DNA from: Burkholderia pyrrocinia
GTDB lineage: Bacteria > Pseudomonadota > Gammaproteobacteria > Burkholderiales > Burkholderiaceae
Assembly (NCBI RefSeq): GCF_018417535.1
Contig: NZ_CP070978.1
Span: forward strand, 1,674,001-1,738,000
Length of the DNA stretch: 64,000 nt
Direction: 5' to 3'
Under the pieces are notes generated by a model. It had not been told where the DNA came from. It saw nothing but the letters and a program-made list of their open reading frames with translations, and searched no databases. A program made the translations under genes and the position numbers. Shown piece after piece: positions 1 through 9,017 of the stretch; positions within the stretch are counted from its first letter, which is position 1, and the number at the start of each line of letters is the position of its first letter.

Positions 1-732
1 GGCCGTATCGAGCACCGGGAACGCACCTTGCCAGTAGTTCGCGGCCGGCTTGCCCTGCGCGTCGAGCGGCGCGGCGTCGAGCGACGCGTCGTCGCGGCCG
101 GCCTTGCCCGCGTATTCCCATTCGGCCTCGGTCGGCAGATCGCGGCCAAGCCAGCGCGCATAGGCCAGCGCATCGCGCTGCGTGACGAGCGTGACGGGCA
201 GGTTGCCGAGCCCGTCGACGCCGCTGCCGGGGCCGCGCGGATGGCGCCACGACGCACCCTTCACCCACGACCACCACGCGAGGTCGCGCGCATTCATCTC
301 GTCGCGCGTCGGTACATGGAACACCGCCGCGCCGCCCTGCTGCTCGGCTTCGGTCACATAGCCGGTCGCCTGCACGAACGCGGCGAACTGCGCGATCGTC
401 ACGTCGGTCTGGTCGACCCAGAAGCCGCCGACACGCGTGCGGCCGTCGCCGACCGGACGCTCGTCCGCATAACCACGCGTGCTGCCGAACACGAACGCGC
501 CGCCGCGCAAGTGCACCATCCCGGCCTTCGGGTCGTCGCGCCACTTTGCAGGCAGCCCCGAGTAGCGCTCGCACTGCCGTTCCGAACCGAGCGGCGCGAG
601 CGCGCGGCCGCGATTCGCGTCGTCGAAAGCACCGCCAGCCGGTGCCGCCGGATTCGCATAACCGGCCGCGAACGCGGCGGCGAACAGCGTGGCGGCGAGC
701 GCCGCGCCGATCGTCCAGAACCGGAACCGCAT
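1..732 (-). CDS. formylglycine-generating enzyme family protein (3' end outside window)
   Basis: Likely oxidises the active-site Cys of a sulfatase to formylglycine (SUMF1/FGE-sulfatase fold). The 244 visible residues begin MRFRFWTIGAALAATLF, a signal-anchor or signal peptide. They continue with the family's opening segment GMVHLRGGAFVFGS, then GGFWVDQTDVTIAQFAAFV, then LPTEAEWEYAGKAG. These are the usual order of blocks in this fold. The C-terminal catalytic part lies beyond the window's left edge, so the active-site cysteines cannot be checked. It lies downstream of and in the same direction as a sulfatase, 142 nt away, which fits a maturase/substrate pair. The start at 732 was preferred to an out-of-frame ATG at 740 because only the 732 frame gives the family sequence. 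Confidence 0.88.
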   Translation of the reverse strand, partial: MRFRFWTIGAALAATLFAAAFAAGYANPAAPAGGAFDDANRGRALAPLGSERQCERYSGLPAKWRDDPKAGMVHLRGGAFVFGSTRGYADERPVGDGRTRVGGFWVDQTDVTIAQFAAFVQATGYVTEAEQQGGAAVFHVPTRDEMNARDLAWWSWVKGASWRHPRGPGSGVDGLGNLPVTLVTQRDALAYARWLGRDLPTEAEWEYAGKAGRDDASLDAAPLDAQGKPAANYWQGAFPVLDTA

Positions 733-784
733 CGTGTCATCCTTTCAAGAAAACGCCTTGCCGCCCCAGGTTGTTCGCCCCGGA

Positions 785-835
785 GGAAGTCCCCTTGGGG
801 GACGCCCTGAAGGAAGCTCCCTTGGGGGATGCCCC
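785..835. repeat. two 24-bp tandem units between sulfatase and FGE genes
   Basis: Units at 785-808 and 812-835 differ at only a few positions, each containing GGAAG, a C-run, CTTGGGGGA and GCCC. Each unit is itself partly self-complementary (CCCC-TT-GGGG), so the spacer could form adjacent short hairpins in the sulfatase-FGE transcript. Function unknown. Confidence 0.6.
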
Positions 836-874
836 GTCGGGGGGACCTGGAGCGAAACGACAGGTCTGGGGCGC

Positions 875-2833
875 TCAGTAATAACCGCGCGGACGCAGCG
901 GCTCGACGCCGCCAACGTTGCTCATGTAGGCCTTCCACTGGTCGACGAGCGTGCCGATCACCGACGGGTTCTGCGCCGACACGTCGGTCGTCTCGCCGCG
1001 ATCCGACGCGAGGTCGTACAACTGCCAGTGCCCGTCGAGCGGCCCGAGCGGCGGCTCCGTCCACAACGCCTTCCAGCGGCCATCGCCACTGCGCAGGTAC
1101 GCGCGACCGTAGGCTTCATCGCCGAACGGCGCCGTGTGCACCTCGCCCGTCGCCGTCCCGGTGAGCACCGGCAACAGCGACTGGCCCGTGACCGGATATA
1201 CGTAGCGGTTGTTGTAGATCACCTTGCCCTTGTTCTGGTCGACGCCCGTCAGCGTGTTGACGAGCGGCGGCGCCGGCTGCAACGGCGGCGTGACGCCCGC
1301 GACCGCGAGGAACGTCGCCGTGTTATCGGTCACGTGCGTGAACGCGCGCAGCGTCGGCAACTGCTGCGACTGGCCCGGCAGGCGCACGATCGTCGGCGTC
1401 GACACACCGCCTTCGGCCGAATAACCCTTCGTGAGCCGGAACGGCGACGCACTCACTTCGGCCCAGCGCAGCCCGTACTGCAGGCGCTGCGCGTTCTGCT
1501 TGCCGTTGTCGGTGCCGAGCGCCGAATAGGTCGGCTCCTGCCCGTTCGCGGTATCGGTCGCCGTCGGGTCCGCGCCGGAATCGATCGGCCAGCCTTCCGC
1601 GCCGTTGTCCGACTGGAACATGATGAACGTGTTGTCGTATTCGCCGATGTCCTTCAGGTGCTGGATCAGCAGGCCGACGTTGTAGTCGAGGTTCTCGACC
1701 ATCCCTGCGTAGATCTCCATGTAGCGCGCCTGCGCCTTGCGCTCGGCCGGCGACAGGCTCGACCACAGCTTGTCGACCTTGCCGGGGCCGTAGTCGTTGT
1801 AGCCGTCCGCGGCCGAATGCACCGCACTGATGTATTTCGCGCTCGCGGTGCCGTTGTTCGCGGTCGCGGGCGACGCCGCCGTCGTTTCAGGCAGGCCGTC
1901 GAACGGCTTGAAGTCGGCGGGAATCAGGCCGAGCGCTTTCTGCCGCGCGATCCGCGCATTGCGGATCGCGTCGTAGCCGGCGTCATACACGCCCGCGTAC
2001 TTGTGCAGCCACGGATCGGGCACCTGCAGCGGCCAGTGCGGCGACGTGTATGCCGCATACGCGAAGAACGGCTTGCCGTCGCGCTGGTTCGAATCGATGT
2101 ACGAGATCAGCTTCTGCGTATAGAAATCCGTCGAATAGAACACGGCCGGGCTGCCGCCCGCGCCGCCCGGCTGCCCGGGCTGGCCAGGCTGCACGTAACG
2201 GCCGTCTTCCGTGTAGTTCGACGAGCCGGCCGGCTCGTGCGCGAAGTGGTTGGTCGCCGCGCCGCCGAGCAGCACGTAGCTGCGCTCGAAACCCCACTGG
2301 TCGGGCGTCTGTCCGCTGCCCGTCGCACTGCCGACGATCCCCGAGCCGATGTGCCACTTGCCCGCGATATACGTGTGATAGCCGGCGTCCTTCAGCAGTT
2401 GCGCGAACGACAGCGCGCGATCGTTCAGGTAGCCCTCGTAGCCGGGCAGCCCGCGCCGCTCGTCGGTCGGCACGCCCATCGTGCCTTCGCCGACGAGATG
2501 GTGATCGGTGCCGGACACCAGCATCGCGCGCGTGATCGCGCAGACGGTGCCCGTGTGATGATTCGACAGGATGCGGCCCGACGCGACGAGCGCGTCGAGG
2601 TTCGGCGTGTTGATCTCGCCGCCGAATGCATGGATGTCGGAATAGCCGAGATCGTCGACCATGATGTACAGGATGTTCGGGCGTTTTGCGGCCTGCGGCG
2701 GTGTCGTGTCGGCCTGCGGAGGCGGCGTATCGCTGTCGACGCCGCCGCACGATGCGAGCGACAGCGCGCCGGCGATCGCGGCGCAGACGACACGGAAACG
2801 GAAAGCATGCAACGGCGACGCGGACTTTTTCAT
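875..2833 (-). CDS. arylsulfatase-like lipoprotein
   Basis: Type I sulfatase (alkaline phosphatase superfamily), 652 residues, predicted to hydrolyse sulfate esters at the cell envelope. The N-terminus has a signal peptide ending LSLASC, a lipobox with Cys29. Metal ligands show as VDD (residues 59-61), AGKWHIG and QSDNGAEG. The formylglycine position is Cys98 in VCAITR: the usual C-x-P-x-R has Ile instead of Pro, although the following RAMLVSGTDHH matches AtsA-type enzymes. The FGE family gene downstream suggests the Cys is still modified. Start chosen at the first ATG, which gives the complete lipoprotein signal. Exact substrate is not visible. Confidence 0.88.
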   Translation of the reverse strand: MKKSASPLHAFRFRVVCAAIAGALSLASCGGVDSDTPPPQADTTPPQAAKRPNILYIMVDDLGYSDIHAFGGEINTPNLDALVASGRILSNHHTGTVCAITRAMLVSGTDHHLVGEGTMGVPTDERRGLPGYEGYLNDRALSFAQLLKDAGYHTYIAGKWHIGSGIVGSATGSGQTPDQWGFERSYVLLGGAATNHFAHEPAGSSNYTEDGRYVQPGQPGQPGGAGGSPAVFYSTDFYTQKLISYIDSNQRDGKPFFAYAAYTSPHWPLQVPDPWLHKYAGVYDAGYDAIRNARIARQKALGLIPADFKPFDGLPETTAASPATANNGTASAKYISAVHSAADGYNDYGPGKVDKLWSSLSPAERKAQARYMEIYAGMVENLDYNVGLLIQHLKDIGEYDNTFIMFQSDNGAEGWPIDSGADPTATDTANGQEPTYSALGTDNGKQNAQRLQYGLRWAEVSASPFRLTKGYSAEGGVSTPTIVRLPGQSQQLPTLRAFTHVTDNTATFLAVAGVTPPLQPAPPLVNTLTGVDQNKGKVIYNNRYVYPVTGQSLLPVLTGTATGEVHTAPFGDEAYGRAYLRSGDGRWKALWTEPPLGPLDGHWQLYDLASDRGETTDVSAQNPSVIGTLVDQWKAYMSNVGGVEPLRPRGYY

Positions 2834-2980
2834 TTTGTCGAACGCTCGATCTACGGGATCGGCGATCTTAGCGTCGCGCGCGCGGCGCCCAAAGTCGGAT
2901 TCGTCACATGCTAACGGAGCGCGGGAATATGCGATGCGGGCCCGATGCAGGCCGATTGGCGCGACCCGCGCCGCGATGCG

Positions 2981-3700
2981 TCAGCTCCGCCCGCCGAGGC
3001 TGCCGCCGCCGTCCACGGCCAGCACCTGCCCCGTGACAAAACCGGCTTCGTCGGACAGGAAGAACGCGATCGCGGCCGCCACGTCGTCGGGCGTGCCGAG
3101 CCGGCGCGCGGGAATCGTCGCGAGCACCTTGCGTTCGGCTTCGCTGCCGACCGGCCGCGTCTGGCGAAACAGTTCCGTCTCGATCGGGCCCGGCGCAACC
3201 GCGTTGACGGTCACGCCATGCTCGGCGAGTTCGAGCGCCCACGTGCGCGTACAGCCGACGAGCGCGCTCTTCGCGGCCGAGTACGCGGTGCGATCGAGGC
3301 TGCCGAAAATCGCGCGGCTGCAGATGTTGACGATGCGCCCGTGACCGCGCGCCTTCATCGCGTCCGCAAAATGCTGCGTGACCTGGATCGCGGCCCGCAC
3401 GTTGAGATCGAACACGGCCTGCAGCGACCGGAAATCGATCTTCCCGAGCGGCTGCGGCAACGCGATGCCCGCGTTGTTGACGATGCCGTCGACGTCGTAT
3501 TGCTCGCCGATGCATGCAAGGATTGCCGCCGTCTGTTCGATGTCGGCGAGATCGCATGCGAGCAATTCGCCGGGGAAGTCGATGTCCTGCGTGTGCCGCG
3601 CGAGGCCGATGACGCGATGGCCGCGCTGCGCCAGAAGTGTGCTGACCGCGAAGCCGATGCCGCGCGATGCGCCCGTGACGAGATAGGTGCGGGATGACAT
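2981..3700 (-). CDS. SDR family oxidoreductase
   Basis: Classical short-chain dehydrogenase of 239 residues. The NAD(P)-binding TGASRGIG is at the N-terminus, followed by NNAG and the catalytic Ser with YSAAK, then a 3-oxoacyl-ACP-reductase-like C-terminus ending in VLAVDGGGSLGG. The substrate is unknown; FabG-like or sugar/alcohol dehydrogenases are all possible. The open frame extends to 3817, but homology begins at MSSRTYLVTGAS, so the ATG at 3700 was used. It stands alone between the sulfatase and an exporter, same strand. Confidence 0.9.
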   Translation of the reverse strand: MSSRTYLVTGASRGIGFAVSTLLAQRGHRVIGLARHTQDIDFPGELLACDLADIEQTAAILACIGEQYDVDGIVNNAGIALPQPLGKIDFRSLQAVFDLNVRAAIQVTQHFADAMKARGHGRIVNICSRAIFGSLDRTAYSAAKSALVGCTRTWALELAEHGVTVNAVAPGPIETELFRQTRPVGSEAERKVLATIPARRLGTPDDVAAAIAFFLSDEAGFVTGQVLAVDGGGSLGGRS

Positions 3701-3857
3701 GATTCGTGCCTTTGTGGAAGGAATCGAAGAAGTCGCGATGCGTACGCAGCCACGCGGCGCATGCGCGTTCCGGACGATTGTGCATCGGGCCGGAAAAACG
3801 CGTACGGTCGCCGGCACTCGCGTCGTTCAGCCGCTCCGCCCGGATGCGGTGCGCGCT

Positions 3858-4730
3858 TCAGTAACGCATCACGAGAAACAAGCCGGCCGCCGCGAGCGCC
3901 ATGCCGGGCCATGCGAGCATGCCAATCGTCTCGCCGAGCGCCACCAACGCGATCAGCGCGGTCGCGGGCGGAATCAGGAAGAACAGCGCCGACACGCGTG
4001 ACGCTTCGCCGTATCGCACCATCGCGAGCAGCAGCGAGATCGCGATCAGCGAATTGCAGATCACGAGGTACGCGAGCGAACCCGCGAGGCCGGCGGTCCA
4101 ATGCACGTGCATCGGTTCGAGCGCGAACGCGAGCGGTGCCGTGACGGCAAGGCCGACCGCGTATTGCACGAGGTTCGCGGTGACCGGATGAACGTCGGTG
4201 CCGAAGCGCTTTTCCCACAGCGTGCCGCCGGTGATGCACGCGAGCGCGAGCAGCGCGAACGCCAGCGCCCACGGTGACGCAACGTCGACCGACGAGCGTG
4301 CGAGGATCACGAGCACCGCGCCCGCAGCGCCAAGCGCGAGCCCGATCCAGCGCAGCACGCCGACGCGCTCGCCGGCGATCATCGGTGCGAGCAACCCGAC
4401 GAGAATCGGCTGCTGCGACGTGACGAGCGCGACGGCGCCGGCCGACATGCCGCGCTTCAGGCTCAGGTACGTAAACGCGAAATAGCCGGCCTGCAGAAAC
4501 AGGCCGACGACGACGAGGTTGCGCCATTCGCGCCGCGTGCGCGGCAACGCGGGGCGCAGCCACAGCAACAGGCCGGCGAGCAACGCGACGACGCACGCAT
4601 AGCGCAGCGCGAGGAACGTGAGCGGATCGGCATAGCGCAAGCCGAGCTTCAGGAACACGAAGCCGCTTGCCCACAGCAGCAGGAACAGTGCGGGTGCGAT
4701 GCGCAACCAGCCGGGTTGCCGCGTGGTCAT
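3858..4730 (-). CDS. EamA/DMT-family permease
   Basis: Drug/metabolite transporter of 290 residues with about ten hydrophobic segments arranged as two EamA halves. The first is roughly residues 10-140 (LLLWASGFVFLKLGLRYADPL), the second 150-290 (ALACITGGTLWEKR onward). Probably an inner-membrane exporter of amino acids or metabolites; the substrate cannot be told. The frame opens at 4868, but the first 46 residues are charged and unlike the family, so MTTRQPGWL at 4730 is the likely start. The 4731-5006 spacer before the next gene is visibly AT-richer. Confidence 0.87.
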   Translation of the reverse strand: MTTRQPGWLRIAPALFLLLWASGFVFLKLGLRYADPLTFLALRYACVVALLAGLLLWLRPALPRTRREWRNLVVVGLFLQAGYFAFTYLSLKRGMSAGAVALVTSQQPILVGLLAPMIAGERVGVLRWIGLALGAAGAVLVILARSSVDVASPWALAFALLALACITGGTLWEKRFGTDVHPVTANLVQYAVGLAVTAPLAFALEPMHVHWTAGLAGSLAYLVICNSLIAISLLLAMVRYGEASRVSALFFLIPPATALIALVALGETIGMLAWPGMALAAAGLFLVMRY

Positions 4731-5006
4731 CGGGGAATCGATCACGGTCAAGCGCCCTCGCGTTGCATCGTCGGATGGCCGCCTGCCCCACTCGCGCCGG
4801 GGCCGCGTGCGAGCCAAGACGGTACCCACCACTTTCGACTGGAAATCGGCCATGAACCAGTTTGCCATTCTGTTTGGCGAGCGATTTATGCAGGTGCGCG
4901 GATAACAAGTTGTTCAACCGCCTCGCCCACAAAAATGCGGAGAGGTTCCAGGTTGAAGCGCCAGATTTTACATGCACGAAAAGGAAGGTTTCCCCCTTAT
5001 CGAGAC

Positions 5007-6236
5007 TCATTTCCGGACCGCTTCATGTCTCCGCTTGCGGCGCGTCTTTTCGGTTGTCGTGATGCTGATGAAATAACACCGAGCACACCAGTGGCCACGT
5101 CGAATCGTATTCGGCGTGGCAAACCATCGATGGCCCTGGGCACATTCCCACTCGAGTCTGGTTGCGCTGTTCACATAGGTCGCCGAGACACACTTCCCAC
5201 CGCGCTCGACCGCGATGCTGTTCATCAGCTCAAGCCCAAGCTTGACCGCGTCGCGGCTGCATACAGGGCACCAATGCCCCCGAACAATTGCTCCTGAAGC
5301 AGCCTCCCAGCGATGGCCGTGTTCGCACTCCCATTTCAGTCGCGTCGCCGTGTTTCGGTATGTATCGGATAAGCAACAACCGCCAAGCTCAGTCGCCAGC
5401 TGGTGCATGCGTGCGATCCCAAACCGCATCGCCTCACGCTGACACTCCGGGCACCAAGCTCCACGAAAAATTCTCGCGCCGAGCGTTTCCCACTCGTGGC
5501 CCGCGCCACACCGGAACCGATAGTAGGCCTTGCTGCCCTCGTAGACCTTCGAAAGACAAACGCCACCATGGCTCATTGCTCGTTGACGTAACCGCGACAA
5601 CCCGTCCTTGTAACGATATGCGCGGACCTTCTCTTCATCCGAGCAAATGCGACACCAGGCGCCACGCACGACCTCGGTACCGGCGGTTTCCCATTCGTGC
5701 CCTGCTGCGCATCGGAAACGATACCGCTCCGTCAATTTCGTGTAGCTCGTCGACAAGCACTTACCGCCTCTCGTTCTCGCAGCGGCTCGCATGCGCGTCA
5801 TCCCATCCGGATCCGCCATGCGTTTCGAATGTTGCGCCCTCGCGCAAAGCACGCACCAAGAGCCCTTTCGCAAATTCTCGGCAGTCTTCGCGAAAACGTG
5901 ACCTGCCCTGCATACGAACTGGAGGGGTGCGCCGCGGCCAGCATAAAGTTCCGAGAGACAGCGCCCGCCGGCATGGTGCGCGAGTTGACGGATCTGACGA
6001 AGAGCCTCGTTATCGCGACACGCTGGGCACTGGACCATCGTATAGAACAGATAGGAGCCGCATCGGCTCGATTCGTGTCCCTCACGACATCGAAATCGAT
6101 ACTGCGCGTGCCAACCCTTCCATTCTGGCTCCAGCAACTTCAGTCCATATGGGCGAAGTGCCTGGCGCATTCGTTTCAGCTGATCGACCGACAACGTTGC
6201 AGCTCCGCGTGATTGCTCTCGTATACCCAACTGCAA
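5007..6236 (-). CDS. protein of six tandem treble-clef zinc-ribbon repeats
   Basis: The 409-residue protein is almost entirely six repeats of about 60 residues. Each has a helix, GGxCLSxxY, a basic/aromatic strand, CxxGH, then WCxxC or QCPAC. The four Cys/His ligands appear as CREGH..CPAC, CRAGH..CVLC, CAAGH..CRIC, CGAGH..CPEC, CEHGH..CPVC and CAQGH..CARC. This resembles the probable zinc-ribbon/treble-clef family (DUF4379-like), thought to bind nucleic acid; no enzymatic domain is attached. The N-terminal helix of repeat 1 (DQLKRMRQAL) lies before the first in-frame ATG at 6170. A TTG start at 6236 or 6194 is therefore needed to keep it; a stop precedes 6236. AT-richer than the flanks and at the tail of the Rhs immunity cluster, suggesting acquisition with it. 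Confidence 0.72.
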   Translation of the reverse strand: MQLGIREQSRGAATLSVDQLKRMRQALRPYGLKLLEPEWKGWHAQYRFRCREGHESSRCGSYLFYTMVQCPACRDNEALRQIRQLAHHAGGRCLSELYAGRGAPLQFVCRAGHVFAKTAENLRKGSWCVLCARAQHSKRMADPDGMTRMRAAARTRGGKCLSTSYTKLTERYRFRCAAGHEWETAGTEVVRGAWCRICSDEEKVRAYRYKDGLSRLRQRAMSHGGVCLSKVYEGSKAYYRFRCGAGHEWETLGARIFRGAWCPECQREAMRFGIARMHQLATELGGCCLSDTYRNTATRLKWECEHGHRWEAASGAIVRGHWCPVCSRDAVKLGLELMNSIAVERGGKCVSATYVNSATRLEWECAQGHRWFATPNTIRRGHWCARCYFISITTTEKTRRKRRHEAVRK

Positions 6237-6272
6237 CTATGGCACTGCCAAATCAGCCGTGACATTCGTCTC

Positions 6273-6845
6273 TTAGCCGGGCCAGTCATCGAGGGGGACG
6301 AACTGCATGTGCTTTGTTCCAGCGACGATCATATCCAGAAATACCGAGAATCCATCTGCTACATAGTAAAGGTTGCCACATTCGGCCACCTCCGCGATAT
6401 CCGGCTTGGCAGTGTCGTTCGCATGCAGATGCGTTCTATCCCAATAAAGAACTTTGTGAACATCATCGAACTTCGCAAGTGCGTAGTAATTGCCCCCCGG
6501 ATCATCTCCGATCACAAAGAACTCATTCAGGAATCCAACCTCATCTCTGCCTCGTTCATTTTGCTCGATTAAATCAAAGTTACCGCCACTCGCATCAAGC
6601 CCAAATAACGACGCAAAAGAAATCATCCCATTATCGACACCCGAAAAGTCGAGATCCAGATAATCAGCACCACTGATAAACAAGCCATTCCACTTTCTCA
6701 ATAAATTCGCACATTCCGCGGGAATACCGAATCCAATCCGCGATTCCAATTTAGCGAACAACGGCTCTGCAGGCTTTACTCCGTACAAAACTGGCACATT
6801 ACCATCCTCAACACGACGGTTGATTCTAATATACCGCAGCACCAT
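6273..6845 (-). CDS. SMI1/KNR4 (SUKH) family immunity-type protein
   Basis: A 190-residue cytosolic protein with the SUKH pattern. It has an N-terminal helix ending FGIPAECANLLRKWNG, a GDDPGGNYYAL strand-turn (here IGDDPGGNYYALAKFDDVHKVLYWDR) and a C-terminal helix SVFLDMIVAG. SUKH proteins are widely used as immunity proteins against polymorphic toxins. It lies in an rhs toxin tail but is not directly preceded by a toxin gene, so it looks like an orphan immunity gene left from a replaced effector. No clear Shine-Dalgarno precedes the ATG. AT-rich compared with neighbours. Confidence 0.82.
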   Translation of the reverse strand: MVLRYIRINRRVEDGNVPVLYGVKPAEPLFAKLESRIGFGIPAECANLLRKWNGLFISGADYLDLDFSGVDNGMISFASLFGLDASGGNFDLIEQNERGRDEVGFLNEFFVIGDDPGGNYYALAKFDDVHKVLYWDRTHLHANDTAKPDIAEVAECGNLYYVADGFSVFLDMIVAGTKHMQFVPLDDWPG

Positions 6846-6962
6846 ACGTGATTAAATCGCCACGAAACCGGACAGGGAGTTGCCCATCCAAATCTCACGC
6901 ACATGAAGAGATGCGCCGATTCTCACAACGCTCGACCTTGGCAACGAGATCACGCAGCATAG

Positions 6963-7397
6963 TTACAGCACTGAACGCTGCCATTTATCTTTATAATTAA
7001 AAAATTCCTTTTTCTTGATTTTCCATTCACCATCCTTGTTTTTCATGGTGAATCGAAATAATGTCAACAAACCTACCGTCTGATGGATGGTAAAAATGAG
7101 CTCATCGCCGTTTTCCTCCACATTATCCTCAACGTCAGTCTCAGGGTCATACGTTGGCGGATCCGAGCAACCCAGATCAATTAAACGACCTCGATTTGTT
7201 TTATCTTGGAAGGCCCATTTCTCCAAAATGCCAGAAAGATCCTCCCGTGCGCGATCATCAATTGCCGTTACATCGAGCCCACCTTCCAAATCACCACGCT
7301 TCTGCCGATAAAAATTCCTTTCCCATTGCTTCATTTCCAACACAAACGATCGCAATGCACTTCGTGCTTCCTCAAAATTATCGATCATCGCATTCAA
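6963..7397 (-). CDS. putative NTF2-fold immunity protein
   Basis: Probable cognate immunity protein of the nuclease tip encoded just upstream. The 144 residues begin MNAMIDNFEEARSALRSFV and end in TMKNKDGEWKIKKKEFFNYKD, a pattern typical of NTF2-like immunity proteins of polymorphic toxin systems. No signal peptide, consistent with neutralising a cytosolic nuclease. The gene overlaps the last 20 nt of the toxin reading frame, the usual translational coupling of toxin and immunity. Family assignment is from sequence resemblance only. Confidence 0.65.
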   Translation of the reverse strand: MNAMIDNFEEARSALRSFVLEMKQWERNFYRQKRGDLEGGLDVTAIDDRAREDLSGILEKWAFQDKTNRGRLIDLGCSDPPTYDPETDVEDNVEENGDELIFTIHQTVGLLTLFRFTMKNKDGEWKIKKKEFFNYKDKWQRSVL

Positions 7398-8585
7398 CCT
7401 TTAATTTTTTGAAAATATCGCCCATGACTTTTTGCGCATTTTGGAATACGTCATAGATTATCTGCGTTGGGCGAGTCCCACCGTTACCGTAGATAAATTG
7501 TATGTCCACATCAGCTGAGCCAACTCTCTTCACATATGCAGCGACTCGTCCCTCGAAATCCCTGAACAACCCGCGGTTGATACCTGGCAACTGAGGGAAT
7601 ACACCATCTTTCCCGCCGCTGCCACCGAGGAGTTTTCCTAGAATGTGGCCGGCGTCGTCTGTCGGATACCCCAACAATCTTGCCCACGCACGAGACGACG
7701 CGTTCGTGGTCGTTCCGGTGCCGAGATCCTTGGCGGTAATTGTTGCTGTTGCACGCAAAGGCTGACCGGCAGCGCCGCGGGAGACCGCAGGTGTAACACA
7801 CCATCCCCACGGGTCATCCAGCCGGTTGGATTCGACGCGTATTGATACAGATTGACACCGCCCAGCAACCCGATCGGATCCTGGTTGATGAACCGCCCCA
7901 CATCCGGATCATAGAACCGGAAAGTGTTGTAGTGCAGGCCCGTACTATCGTCGGCATATTGCCCGGCGTAGCGCAGCGGCTGGTCCGTGCGCGCCGCAGT
8001 CAGTTGCCGACTGCTTGGCTCGACCTTGCCCCACGCCGTGTATTGTCCAGTCCACGCCAGTTCGCCCGCCTCGTCGGTCACTTCCAGCGGCGCCCCCACC
8101 AGATCCGTATGGAAGTGATAGATCCGTGCGGCGCGCTTCGCCGTGTCGATCGCGGCGGCCGCTAGTGCCTCCGCGATTACCGCGTCGACACGCGCCGCAG
8201 GCGTGTAAGGTGCTTCCGGACTGTACACATAGCTGCTCACCCCAGTCTCGCGCACTTCCTGAGCGAGTCGCAGCCCCTCCCACACGAACCGTTTCGTCTC
8301 GCTGCGCAGTTTCACGCCGCGCACATCGAAAGTGGTATCGGTCTTCGCAATGCGTCGTCCGAGCGAATCGTATGCAAAGTGCGTTTCGGCAACGCCACGC
8401 ACGTCCTGCGTATGAACAACAATCAGCCGGTCCTGCCCGTCGTAAGTGAAGCGCTGCGTCTGGTTTGCTCCACGAAGCTTCGTCGCCAGATTGCCGAATG
8501 GATCGTACTCGAAGCGAACCTTACGGATCGGACGATTCGCCGTCACATGACCGTCTAGCGCGCCAATGAATAACGATCGCTCATT
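7378..8585 (-). pseudogene. orphan rhs tip with DNA/RNA nuclease toxin domain (frameshifted)
   Basis: A displaced rhs 3' end. Positions about 7843-8517 are nearly identical to 9385-10059 of the intact rhs and encode the last YD repeats through [15 protein letters not shown]. The frame opens only after a stop at 8586-8588, right behind the preceding immunity gene, so there is no N-terminus. At the core/toxin boundary the expected WIDPWGW reads WMTRGDG because one base is missing between 7815 and 7816. Restoring it joins the core to a 126-plus-residue tip. That tip has DDAGHILGKLLGG, FPQ and INRGLFRDFEG, the DxGH..Q..N pattern of Endonuclease_NS_2-type nucleases. Probably a silent toxin reservoir; as it stands the core frame and toxin frame are separate. 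Confidence 0.82.
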
Positions 8586-9015
8586 TTATCCATTTCATAT
8601 ATTTATCAGGATCTGCGCGAATCGCGTCCTTTGTTCTAGAAACCATTTCCGCAACACCACTTGAGTCGCTATTGTATCTATCAAACGTTGATTTAACGCC
8701 ACACTCAATAAAATTGAGGGCGTAATCCATCTGATCTAAAAATGATTCAAATTGCTTGTATGGAATATGAAGCACAAACTCCACCCGCTTCTTTTTTGCG
8801 AGAGTTGTTGGCCCCTTAACGGAAAGAATATCTGATTTTTTTGTTGCAGAAATTATAAAAACAACAGAAAAATCATCCCCAGAAAATAGTTTTACATAGT
8901 GAGCAAAGCTTCCTTCGAGGCTGTTGATACCCTCATTCAACTCGGCCAAAACAGTGTTGGTGAAATCAAAGGAGACACCAACCTCTGGATATATCTGCCC
9001 AAAGCTAATTTTCAT
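8581..9015 (-). CDS. putative immunity protein for the GIY-YIG-type Rhs tip
   Basis: Hypothetical protein of 144 residues (MKISFGQIYPEVGVSFDF to DPDKYMKWIK), no signal peptide and no membrane segment. It starts 2 nt after the rhs stop, directly behind the variable toxin tip. That is the standard place of the cognate immunity gene, and this is the basis for the call. The upstream in-frame GTG at 9024 overlaps the rhs end, but the ATG at 9015 follows a purine-rich GAGTGGG and is preferred. AT-rich like other variable-tip immunity genes. I do not recognise the family. Confidence 0.65.
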   Translation of the reverse strand: MKISFGQIYPEVGVSFDFTNTVLAELNEGINSLEGSFAHYVKLFSGDDFSVVFIISATKKSDILSVKGPTTLAKKKRVEFVLHIPYKQFESFLDQMDYALNFIECGVKSTFDRYNSDSSGVAEMVSRTKDAIRADPDKYMKWIK

Positions 9016-9017
9016 TG

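Noticed and set aside
689..2914. 741-residue plus-strand open frame
   Set aside because: Lies antisense to the sulfatase, is Arg-rich and low complexity, and has no recognisable domain; it is a high-GC mirror frame.
7378..8585. Expressed second Rhs toxin gene
   Set aside because: No N-terminal PAAR/delivery region, and the core and toxin are in different frames.
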